Notes under the pieces: model-generated
Databases searched by the model: none
What the model was told of the DNA's origin: nothing
Seen by the model: only the letters and a program-made list of their open reading frames with translations
Position numbers and translations under genes: made by a program
Part shown: in pieces, positions 16,205 through 24,137 of the stretch
How positions within the stretch are numbered: position 1 is the first letter of the stretch
How the letters are laid out: each line of letters begins with the position of its first letter
Assembly: GCF_040819555.1 (NCBI RefSeq)
Contig: NZ_CP161920.1
Coordinates: 1,425,001 to 1,489,000 of the forward strand
Direction of reading: 5' to 3'
Origin: Nitratireductor sp. GISD-1A_MAKvit
GTDB lineage: Bacteria > Pseudomonadota > Alphaproteobacteria > Rhizobiales > Rhizobiaceae
Length of the DNA: 64,000 nucleotides

Positions 16205-17524
16205 ATGATCCGGCAGTTTATACGCAAGGCGTCATTATTGATCCGCATGCTGTTCGCGGCGGTGCTGGTCGCTGCGATGTCGACGACAGGGGCAGGTGCG
16301 CAGAACGGTGTGCCTGACGAAACCACCGCACGAAGTGTGGTTCTGTCTCTTTACACGATCCACTCCATGATGGAGCAGCAGGGTGCCGGCCTCCAGACCG
16401 GAGGTCATGTCATGACGTCGTTCCGGGCGTTTCTTGCGCCCGAGCTGATCGACGAAATTTCCGGAGGTGAGGGCGGGTTTCGTCCTCTTGTCGGTGCCTC
16501 GGAGGGCAGCGTCGACGATTTTAAACTGCGGATGGCTGCAGATCAGCCCTCGGGACGGATCGTCATCGATGCAGAGGTGGAATCCGGCGGGCAGGTCCGG
16601 CAGATTTCATTTGCCCTTTCTCAAGCGAGCGGTCGCCCGCTGATCACGCAGATATGGGGAGACGGCTGGTCCTTTGGCAGTGGCAGCACTGGCGCAGCAC
16701 AGCTCTCACCTGGCAATCCTTCGCAGACCTCGGGCAAGCAGGTAGGACGGGGGCAAGCGGGTTCAGACACGAGCGGCAGCGGTGATGGCGCCGGCGCAAT
16801 CCTATCGCAGTCATTTCAGGACGACTTCGATGGTGACGCTCTGGGGCCGCGATGGGAGGTTATCGGGGAAGATCTCGAGAAATTTGTCGTCGAAGGCGGT
16901 GTCATCTACCAGATCGCCACGGGTGGTCAGGATGATTTTCGCAAGGAGAACAGCAAGAACATATTCCGGCTGAACGGGACCCCGGAAGGCGATTTCGATA
17001 TGACTCTGAAGGGAGTTCTAGAAGCCAAAACGGGAAGAGAAGGGATCTGGCTCGGCCTGTACGAGGATTCGTCAAATTTTCTTGCTGCCAATCTGTATGT
17101 GAATACGAGCGGCTGTGGAAAATATCTCAGCCTCAGGATCGTGAACCGGCAGCTCCTTCAGGGTGCCGAAAAACCGTTGACGAGCGAGTTCGACGACAAT
17201 CTTTTCGACAAGGGGCCCGTTCTCTCCAGCTACTGTGATGCAGGCAACCGTGAAATCGGTGACGTCATTCTGGAGCATCTCAGTAAATCCGGGTTTTCAC
17301 TGACCCTGTCTCGGCGGGGGATACTCAGTTTCGCGCGAGTGGACCTCGACCTGCCCGCCTTCGGCGATTATCCCGGCGGACCGCTCACAGCCACCACGCA
17401 CAGGGTTGCGCGCACCACCTATGCCGGAAAGCCCGCATTCATGCTGGGGCAGTTCCAGCGAGCGGGGAAGGGGGAGACGGTCGCCCAGTTTGATCATTTT
17501 TCGATTTCGGCACCGCGTGACTGA
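16205..17524 (+). CDS. Secreted protein with DUF3828-like and concanavalin-like domains
   Basis: I do not recognise a named family for this 439-residue protein. Residues 1 to about 34 form a signal peptide with two basic clusters, ending near AGAQ. Residues 40-155 resemble the DUF3828/NTF2-like fold seen in small secreted proteins. A Gly/Ser-rich linker follows (about 160-195). The C-terminal ~235 residues begin DDFDGDALGPRWEV and look like a beta-sandwich of the LamG/concanavalin type. The next gene has the same outer domain order with a von Willebrand A domain inserted. Stop and next start share one base (TGATG). It probably acts in the periplasm or outside the cell; no enzymatic motif was seen. 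Confidence 0.8.
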   Translation: MIRQFIRKASLLIRMLFAAVLVAAMSTTGAGAQNGVPDETTARSVVLSLYTIHSMMEQQGAGLQTGGHVMTSFRAFLAPELIDEISGGEGGFRPLVGASEGSVDDFKLRMAADQPSGRIVIDAEVESGGQVRQISFALSQASGRPLITQIWGDGWSFGSGSTGAAQLSPGNPSQTSGKQVGRGQAGSDTSGSGDGAGAILSQSFQDDFDGDALGPRWEVIGEDLEKFVVEGGVIYQIATGGQDDFRKENSKNIFRLNGTPEGDFDMTLKGVLEAKTGREGIWLGLYEDSSNFLAANLYVNTSGCGKYLSLRIVNRQLLQGAEKPLTSEFDDNLFDKGPVLSSYCDAGNREIGDVILEHLSKSGFSLTLSRRGILSFARVDLDLPAFGDYPGGPLTATTHRVARTTYAGKPAFMLGQFQRAGKGETVAQFDHFSISAPRD

Positions 17525-19536
17525 TGGTGGGCATGATAATGGGGATTCCGGCAATGTTTCGTAGTTTAAGGCTCGTTGTTTTCTGTGTTGCTGCTGCACT
17601 GCAGACTGCAAGCAGCGGCAGCGCCAACGCGCAGGACGTCAATGCGGCAGTAGAAGTTGTAAGGCAGTTCATCGCCGCACACATGACCCATCTGGACACC
17701 ATGCAGGGCCCCCTGCTCAACGATGCACGGGCCGCGGCTCCATATGTCGTCGATGCTCTTGCGGTGGATGGATTGCAGGGGAGGCTCGGTTTCGATCCGA
17801 TCTACAACGCCCAGGACTTCGAGATCACGAATCTCCGCGTCTATGCCGATCCCAGAACACCGATCCTGCGCGGCGCAGCGCAGGTGCGTGTGACGCTCGA
17901 TAATTTTGGTGCGCGGCAGGAGTTCGTCTATGCGCTCGTGCAGGTTGCGCCCGACAACGCCTGGCAGATCTCTGATATCTATTCCGTCAACAATGACTGG
18001 TCGCTGGCCAATATGGCCGCCGACCTTGGCATTGACCTCAGACGGCAGACGGGACCCGAAGTGACCCTCGACAGTGCGGGTATTCCCATCCCCTGTGCCT
18101 TCGCATGCGGAAATCCGACCGAGCCCGGTGCTCAGGAAAGCCAGGCGCCGATTGTTGTGCCCGAGCCGGTGGTCGTACCGGGGATGGAGGAAGGGGACCT
18201 GCCTGGCAATGGCATCAACCCCGACGGTCGCAATCTCCTTGTCATCCTCGATGCCTCAGGTTCGATGTGGGGACAGGTCGAGGGGGAGGCCAAGATCGCC
18301 ACCGCACGTGAGGCCCTCACGGGGATCATGGGTGACCTCGATCCAGCCACGAATGTCGGTCTCATGGCGTATGGCCATCGGCGCAAGGGGGATTGCGGCG
18401 ACACGGAGGTGCTCTATCCGGTTTCCAATTACGCGCCAGGCCAGCTCATTCCCGCAATTGAAGGGATTTCTCCGCTGGGCAAAACGCCCATTGCCGGTGC
18501 ATTGAAACAGGCAGCGTCGGCGATGCCGGCATCCGGCCAGTCTTCCAGCGTGCTGTTGATTTCGGATGGGCTGGAGACCTGTGGTGGCGATCCATGTGCT
18601 GCGGCAGCCCGGTTGGCGGAAGCCGGGATCGATACGCGGGTCCATGTTGTCGGGTTTGACCTCAGCGCCCAGGAGCATGCCGCGCTACAGTGCATCGCTG
18701 AGAACGGCAATGGAACATACTATCCGGCAAACGATGCACGCAGCTTTGTGGCTGCTGTGAACGAGGCTGTTCGCGAAGCTGCGCACGCAACTCCAGCACC
18801 GGCGCCTCAGCCAGCCCCATCAAGCAATGCAGAGACGGTGTTCGAGGACACGTTTGACGGTCCGGTACTTCATCCCGACTGGCGCGTGGAAAACCCCGTT
18901 GAGGAGCTCATGGCGTTTACGCCGGAGGGACAACTGTTCCTGGCTGCATTGGGCAAAGAGCCACACTTCAGAAAGCCTGAAGCGACCAATCGCCTGATCC
19001 TTGACCGTCCCGTTCCCAAAGGGGATTTCGATTTCGTGGTCGATTTCAAGATCGACGTGCAGACCAAACGCGAGCTGATGATGCTTTCGCTTTTTGGCGC
19101 TGCGCACGAACAGATCGGAGCCTATGTATGGCTGGAACCGACTGGGTGCGGAACGCAGTTCAGGTTCTCGCTGATCAGGATATCCGGCACGGAAGACGAT
19201 CCGCAGACGACTTCCTTTGACACGAACCTGCTTGATGGGCCATGGGCCGACAATATGTGCGGTGCTACCGGGCGGGCCCAGGGGGATGCCATTCTGAAGG
19301 CGCTGGGGCAGAACGGTGCACGCCTTGCTCTCAAGCGCCGTGGCAGGGAAATGACAGGATCCATTCAACTGCAGATGCCCGGGGGCGGTGAGACGCTTTC
19401 CTACACCACTGAAGCGATCTCGGTGCTCCGGCTGTCCGGTGCCCCCAGTCTGTTGGGTGGTCACGGGCATAAGGCGGTGCCCGGCGAAAGTCATTTTGAG
19501 ATTGACCGCTTTGCAATCGAGGTTCCTCCACAATGA
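17524..19536 (+). CDS. Secreted von Willebrand factor A domain protein
   Basis: The 670-residue product has a signal peptide ending near SANAQ; an internal ATG at 17554 may be the real start. A DUF3828-like N-terminal domain (about residues 40-175) is followed by a Pro/acidic linker and a complete VWA domain (about 238-420). The MIDAS motif DASGSMWGQ has the expected DxSxS, with the later threonine and aspartate in GKTPIAGAL and LLISDGLETCGG. After a Pro/Ala linker the C-terminal ~240 residues (EDTFDGPVLHPDWRV onward) are a concanavalin-like sandwich homologous to that of the preceding gene. MIDAS proteins bind ligands through a divalent metal, so an adhesive or scaffolding role outside the inner membrane is likely. 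Confidence 0.85.
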   Translation: MVGMIMGIPAMFRSLRLVVFCVAAALQTASSGSANAQDVNAAVEVVRQFIAAHMTHLDTMQGPLLNDARAAAPYVVDALAVDGLQGRLGFDPIYNAQDFEITNLRVYADPRTPILRGAAQVRVTLDNFGARQEFVYALVQVAPDNAWQISDIYSVNNDWSLANMAADLGIDLRRQTGPEVTLDSAGIPIPCAFACGNPTEPGAQESQAPIVVPEPVVVPGMEEGDLPGNGINPDGRNLLVILDASGSMWGQVEGEAKIATAREALTGIMGDLDPATNVGLMAYGHRRKGDCGDTEVLYPVSNYAPGQLIPAIEGISPLGKTPIAGALKQAASAMPASGQSSSVLLISDGLETCGGDPCAAAARLAEAGIDTRVHVVGFDLSAQEHAALQCIAENGNGTYYPANDARSFVAAVNEAVREAAHATPAPAPQPAPSSNAETVFEDTFDGPVLHPDWRVENPVEELMAFTPEGQLFLAALGKEPHFRKPEATNRLILDRPVPKGDFDFVVDFKIDVQTKRELMMLSLFGAAHEQIGAYVWLEPTGCGTQFRFSLIRISGTEDDPQTTSFDTNLLDGPWADNMCGATGRAQGDAILKALGQNGARLALKRRGREMTGSIQLQMPGGGETLSYTTEAISVLRLSGAPSLLGGHGHKAVPGESHFEIDRFAIEVPPQ

Positions 19537-20210
19537 GCTTCTGTCGCTCGCTCACTTCTGTCGCAACGCCGGCGCTTCTGGTTGCAGTGTCAGTGCTGCC
19601 TGTCTGGGGACAAGCCACCATGAGCTTCACCGAGGAGGAAGCTGTCACCGAGCAGGATGCACTGGCCTGCGCGGCGGGGTTGGGGTGCGAGGGATTGGCC
19701 GTTTCGCAGGATGAAGCGCTGGTTCTGACGGGGCACAACAGGGCCGAAACAGCGCTTGAAGAATACCGAAACCAGTTTGGTGAACCGGATCTGAAACGAG
19801 AGAAAGAGGGCTCGAACCAGACACAGGCGGCCACCCCCAACAGGGGGCACATGTCGTTCACTGAGGATGAGGTCGGAGAAAACGCTGGCGGTATGTCGTT
19901 TGACGAAGAGGAGGTGAGGGGCAATCAGGAGGGGGCACCGACCGGAGACAGATTCACCAGTGCTGAAATTGCTTCTTTCACCCGGGAAGAGGACGAGCTG
20001 TGGGCATGTGCTGCGGCATTCGGCTGCAAAGGCGCTGCAGCGGACCTTACGCCTCATGAAGCGCTACATCTTCTGGGGCTGCCTCAATACTCGTATGAAT
20101 GGCCTCTGGCCGCCTGTGCGGCCAACGCTTCTGGCGCCTGTGATGAAATGGGGCTGAGTATGGGGGACGCACTGCGTATCATGTCGCATCTCGCGAATCC
20201 CAACCGCTGA
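19533..20210 (+). CDS. Secreted repeat protein of unknown function
   Basis: This 225-residue protein has a signal peptide (about residues 1-26, ending VWGQ). Two kinds of internal repeat are visible. A short acidic motif, MSFTEEEAV, MSFTEDEV and MSFDEEEV, occurs three times. A longer module occurs three times with the pattern ACAA-x2-GC followed by an EAL- or DAL-containing helix (ALACAAGLGCEG, LWACAAAFGCKG and the more divergent LAACAANASGAC). Cysteine pairs recur, so disulfides are likely in the periplasm. The gene overlaps the VWA gene by 4 bp (ATGA) and is its probable partner. I know no family for it. Confidence 0.75.
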   Translation: MSFCRSLTSVATPALLVAVSVLPVWGQATMSFTEEEAVTEQDALACAAGLGCEGLAVSQDEALVLTGHNRAETALEEYRNQFGEPDLKREKEGSNQTQAATPNRGHMSFTEDEVGENAGGMSFDEEEVRGNQEGAPTGDRFTSAEIASFTREEDELWACAAAFGCKGAAADLTPHEALHLLGLPQYSYEWPLAACAANASGACDEMGLSMGDALRIMSHLANPNR

Positions 20211-20331
20211 ATGGCTGCAAAAGCGGCTTTGTCGGGCGAGACGCCAGAAGCCAGACCCTGCCTATCGGCCGGTCAGACGTTTCAGTTGATGCAGTTGTGA
20301 AGGCTGGTGGCCCCTGTCGGTGTTTTTGCTG

Positions 20332-22149
20332 CTAGCCGAGCCAACCTACCGGCCCCGACAGGATGCGGGAGGTTAATTCCGACTGCGTGTGGACGTTCAT
20401 TTTCGAGTACGCCTTTTTGAGATGACCGCGCACGGTGCTCACCAGGATGCCCATGGTTTCCGCGGCCTCTTCGGGTGTTTTTCCCCCTGCGATCAGGAGT
20501 GCGATCTCGGCTTCCTTTCCGGTCAGGCCGTAGGCGAGCTCGACCAATGCAATACGCGCATCGGCTTCAAGCCCTTGCTCAAGGCTGGTGCGAAGCACGA
20601 GAACGGAGGCCGGTCCCTGACGTTGCAGGCTTGTCTGTTTCAGGGCGTCGGGGTGGAAGCGGAAGCCAACCGGGACGTCGTCATGGACAATCAGCGTTTC
20701 GGTGCTGCCTTTTCGGTTCGTCGGATCTGTCAGCTCTCCCGATAACAGATCTCGAGTGAGCTGGCTTACGATGCGTTCGTCACTGGCGGTGGGTGTGCGG
20801 TGCGGGAACAGCCGGGCGAGCGCTTCGAAGTAGGTCCGGTTGGAATGCAGCAACTCGCCTTCGCTGTCGAGAATCGCAACGCCGATGTGAAGGCGTTCGA
20901 TGACCGATTGAAGCAGAACGCCAAGCGTGGCATTCATCATCACCTGTCGGTTGAGGTTGAATGAACGCTCCCAATGCGGCATCAGCGACAGGATGCGCCT
21001 GTCGAGCTCCGCTTCCGCCAGTTCTCCAGAACGCTCTGCTTCATAGATCATGCGGTAGATGATCTCGTTCCAGAGACTTTCATTGTCGATGGCGTTGTAG
21101 CACAGCTCGACCAGTTCACCCGGACCGAGTTCTGCAGACGCACCGAGACTGCTGGTCATTTCAAGGAGTTTCGAAGTCAGCTCGGCTACACCGATTTCAT
21201 CGTGTCCCTCTTCGGGATGCCACTCCTCGCCAACCCACCGGGCAATCCGCTCTGCAATGCCGAAGCGTTTTTCTTCGAGGAACAGTGCCGAGCGCGCCCC
21301 TTCAACCCTGGCAGAGGCAATATCATCAAACCCGACGCGTTCGAGAAATCGTTCAACTGGCGGTAAAAAACCACCGTCTCGCAGCATCGCGTCCTCTCCG
21401 CCGAACAGGACCAGACAGCGTGTGCCCGGTACCACCGACGCATTCTTTGGCCATTTCCACGCAGAAAGCATGCCCGAGAAAATATTGTACCAATAGGCGG
21501 GTGTGGGGGTCGGCCAGCCCAGCGGGTCGCTGATCACCGCGTCGATCAGTGTACGGTCGGCACTCATGACGTCCGCAGGATGACGGCGTTCCTTCAGATG
21601 GGATCCGAGAAAGGCATAGAGATGATGGAGAGACTGTTCGTCAGGTGTGTCTGAAGAGCCCAGTTTGCACCGCGTCTGAGAGAATGTCTTGCCAAACATG
21701 GCGATGGCGCGCTGGTTTGGCGGTGGCGAAATCAGGACAATGTGGTGGGCGAGATCCGGCCAAGTCTTCAGCACTTCCAGGGTCAACAGAGCGGTGATGT
21801 TGGGCACCACGATCAGCCGGTGCTCCCAGGGGATGCCGGTGAAGCATTTTTCGTAGAACAGACGCATATCCGAGACCGCCCGCTGCCAGCCATTTTCGTA
21901 GTCAAGGTGGCCGAGCCAGTTGCGATGGTCAGTGGAATTTCCATGTCCACGCACATCGCCGGAATAGGCATTCCAGCCCAGTGCGTTGAAGGCCCTGGCG
22001 AGATCGGACAGCATGCCTGAGTGGGTCGGCTGGCTGTGTCCCAGGAAGACAGCCCCGTGGTTTTGCGCTGATCCCGAACCGGAATCCACCGTCCATTTGC
22101 GCAAAAGCAATGGCTGGTTGTCCATGCCAACTAGAAATTCGGCATGCAT
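20332..22149 (-). CDS. LuxR-type regulator with degenerate alpha/beta-hydrolase and PAS-like domains
   Basis: I chose the ATG at 22149 (605 residues) because TTGGGGGGAA precedes it; a GTG at 22188 would add 13 residues. The N-terminal ~270 residues keep the alpha/beta-hydrolase pattern (LGHSQPTHSGM near 36-46, GDVRGHGNST near 65-74, LVLFGGEDAML). However, the nucleophile elbow reads VVPNIT (114-119) instead of GxSxG, and the late catalytic histidine is replaced in EGARSALFLEE. A PAS-like stretch follows (HIGVAILDSEGELLHSNRTYFEAL). The C-terminus is a LuxR helix-turn-helix (LTGKEAEIALLIAGGKTPEE, then VSTVRGHLKKAYSKMNVHTQ). It is probably a transcription factor whose dead hydrolase domain senses a ligand. 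It lies between two secreted-protein gene groups that it may control. Confidence 0.85.
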   Translation of the reverse strand: MHAEFLVGMDNQPLLLRKWTVDSGSGSAQNHGAVFLGHSQPTHSGMLSDLARAFNALGWNAYSGDVRGHGNSTDHRNWLGHLDYENGWQRAVSDMRLFYEKCFTGIPWEHRLIVVPNITALLTLEVLKTWPDLAHHIVLISPPPNQRAIAMFGKTFSQTRCKLGSSDTPDEQSLHHLYAFLGSHLKERRHPADVMSADRTLIDAVISDPLGWPTPTPAYWYNIFSGMLSAWKWPKNASVVPGTRCLVLFGGEDAMLRDGGFLPPVERFLERVGFDDIASARVEGARSALFLEEKRFGIAERIARWVGEEWHPEEGHDEIGVAELTSKLLEMTSSLGASAELGPGELVELCYNAIDNESLWNEIIYRMIYEAERSGELAEAELDRRILSLMPHWERSFNLNRQVMMNATLGVLLQSVIERLHIGVAILDSEGELLHSNRTYFEALARLFPHRTPTASDERIVSQLTRDLLSGELTDPTNRKGSTETLIVHDDVPVGFRFHPDALKQTSLQRQGPASVLVLRTSLEQGLEADARIALVELAYGLTGKEAEIALLIAGGKTPEEAAETMGILVSTVRGHLKKAYSKMNVHTQSELTSRILSGPVGWLG

Positions 22150-22269
22150 GTTCAATTCCCCCCAAGGCCAGTCATGCACCCAGTGCACTTGAAACAGCTT
22201 TGGGGTGTTTTACCAGTTTTTTTGTGAATTCGATCTGAACGGCACGAATGGCATTTTGGTCGTCCTGTA

Positions 22270-22305
22270 TTGCGCATCAATGCGCCAAGGCGCGTGATGG
22301 CGCAA
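22270..22305. repeat. Nested inverted repeat in an intergenic region
   Basis: An inner perfect hairpin (GCGCC-AA-GGCGC, 22282-22293) is nested within a second pair of arms, TTGCGCATCA and TGATGGCGCAA, which match with one bulged base. It lies between the LuxR gene start and the stop of the DUF3137-like gene. It could end the minus-strand lemA transcript or be a regulator site; no U-tract is present. Confidence 0.4.
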
Positions 22306-22362
22306 CGATTCTCATCGCAACATGGTCGGCAGATGCGGTGAGCGAGTTGCTTTCAATTCGGG

Positions 22363-23389
22363 TTATTCGACGTAGTGCCTGATGGAAAGTTTCGCGGTTT
22401 CAAACTCTTCCAATACTTCAGGCAACAGCCGGTCGATGCCACCCTCGGAGGCGCTTTCGCCGACAAGTTGGTCCTGCGCCATGAAGAACAGAACGTCGTT
22501 TTCCACGATGAAGCCGACATTGTGAAACCGGGCGGCAAGCTCCAGCATCGTCGCCTGCGTTGCAGGAGTGAGGATCTGCAGGACCTGCAGGGTCACGTCG
22601 CTTTCGTCGTGTCTCCCAAGCGGGCGTCCTGAAATGTGAAATCTCTCGTTGAAGTCTATCGATTCCGTCTTGATGTCGCGATCAAGGGGGCCCTTGTGCA
22701 GGATGTTTTCGGGGCGAATGACCGCCCGGATACCGGTTTTTCTACTGATCTGGTATGCGCCGATCAGTGAAAAGAACTGGCCGTAGCCACCGCTGCCGCC
22801 ATGTGCATCTCTGCGCAATTCGCGGGGGGCCGAGTGCAGTTTCCATCTGCATGGCGCCAAGTGCGATCCAAAGGGGCAGACCGTCCTTCCTGCTTGCGCC
22901 CCAGAACTCGCCATCCAGTCGCGCGCCCATATAAGCTCCGGTCTGAAGCCTGGTCAGTTCGGGTATGCGCGCCTCGATCTTTTCAAGGCGTGGCGGTTTT
23001 ACACGTTGAGAGCGGCGCTCGTAGTTTCCGTTTGACCTGCGAATGGGCGTTCTTTCAATCTGCCATTGCAGAAAACGCCCGGTGTAGGACCATCCCCTGG
23101 CTTGTGCGATGCGGATGCGCCGGAGTGTTTGGCGACCGTCCTTGTTTTCCAGCATATCCACGAGAAAGATCGAAGCGAAGGCTATGGTGGTGAAGGTGAC
23201 GGGGATGAAAGGAAAGCCGTCGCCGACCAGTCCGGCGATCATCGTCCATGCAAGTGTGAGCATCACTGCCGGGAGTGGCATCCGTTTCAGCCAGGCAGGC
23301 AGCACCAGCCCGGGATGGAAGCTGGTGGTGTCAGGCGCTTCGACTTCGATTTCGCCTTCGAAGGGATCCCAGTGACGTCTTCCGCTCAA
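22363..23389 (-). pseudogene. DUF3137-like membrane protein, split by a +1 frameshift
   Basis: Two reading frames together make one protein of about 341 residues. The N-terminal part (23389 downward) has two membrane helices (LPAVMLTLAWTMIAGLVG, then FIPVTFTTIAFASIFLVD) and reaches ALGAMQMETALG. The remainder continues in the next frame from RELRRDAHGGSGG to the stop at 22363. The frame is lost in a run of six G on the plus strand (22824-22829); five would restore it. The C-terminal part (ESIDFNERFHISGR, then a LTPATQATMLELAARFHN segment) matches the pattern of the DUF3137 protein at 26155-27084 (ESLEFEGRFEVYS, LTPRFMERIMDLTERFNN). A sequencing indel is likely. It follows lemA in the same operon, overlapping it by 4 bp. 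Confidence 0.75.
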
Positions 23390-23961
23390 GAGCCATTTTC
23401 CCGCAGATCGATTTCGGGCATGGCGCGTACGCGATCGGATTCCGCTGCTGCCAGAGCGAACGGTCTGGCGTGGATCAGCCCCATCGAACGGGCAATCCAG
23501 TTTGACGGGATGGCATCCAGAAGCGTGTTGTAGCGTTCGACATTCGCATTGTAGAGGCGCCGCGCCGCGCTGATCTGATCCTCGGTTTCCTCAAGCTGTT
23601 TTTGCAACTTGCGTATATTGGCCGTCGAGCTGATCTCGGGCGTGTCTTCCGAATACGCAAGGAAGGTACGCAGTGCCACCGAAAGCTCAGCCTCTGCCTT
23701 CTCGACTGTCTCGATATCGTTGCTGCGCGCATTCATTGCAGCCCGGCGCGCTTCCATTAGAACATCAAAGACACGATTTTCCTGCGCGATGGCTCCACGC
23801 ACCGCCTCAACGAGGGCGGGAATCAGATCATGGCGCCGCCTCAATTGAACATCGATGCCCGACAGGCCGCTAGCCACGGCATTTTTCGCCGCTGCCAGGC
23901 GGTTCTGCAAATAAATGAATGCGAGTATTCCGGCCGCAATGATGAATATGGTCGTGATCAT
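23386..23961 (-). CDS. lemA: LemA-family membrane protein
   Basis: The 191-residue protein matches the LemA family: one N-terminal membrane helix (residues 2-20, outside-in), then NAVASGLSGIDVQLRRRHDL, PALVEAVRGAIAQENRVFD and the C-terminal RRLYNANVERYNTLLDAIPS. The rest is long coiled helices exposed on one side of the membrane. LemA proteins often occur with DUF3137-type partners, and two such genes lie nearby (22363-23389 and 26155-27084). The biochemical role of the family is not settled. The stop overlaps the next gene's start. Confidence 0.92.
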   Translation of the reverse strand: MITTIFIIAAGILAFIYLQNRLAAAKNAVASGLSGIDVQLRRRHDLIPALVEAVRGAIAQENRVFDVLMEARRAAMNARSNDIETVEKAEAELSVALRTFLAYSEDTPEISSTANIRKLQKQLEETEDQISAARRLYNANVERYNTLLDAIPSNWIARSMGLIHARPFALAAAESDRVRAMPEIDLRENGS

Positions 23962-24030
23962 TCTGTGTGCCGCCTGCCGAAGATATCCTTTTGTTATGGG
24001 TGTTCAGTGCTACCGGGAGGGGAACAACCC

Positions 24031-24053
24031 TGCGTCCCCCAAATGAGGGGGGC
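24031..24053 (+). promoter_or_regulatory. CCCC-N6-GGGG dyad between lemA and the SSS-type transporter
   Basis: TGCGTC followed by CCCCAAATGAGGGG lies in the 176-bp divergent region between lemA (start 23961) and the transporter (start 24138). It matches the segment at 16118-16140 at 11 of 14 core positions, plus the shared TGCGTC. Confidence 0.4.
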
Positions 24054-24137
24054 TATGCGCCTTGAAAGCAAAAATCAGTTTCGTGTCCGCAAAAGTATAG
24101 CTGGCAAAGTGGCGCCCCCGAGTGATAACCAACCGGT

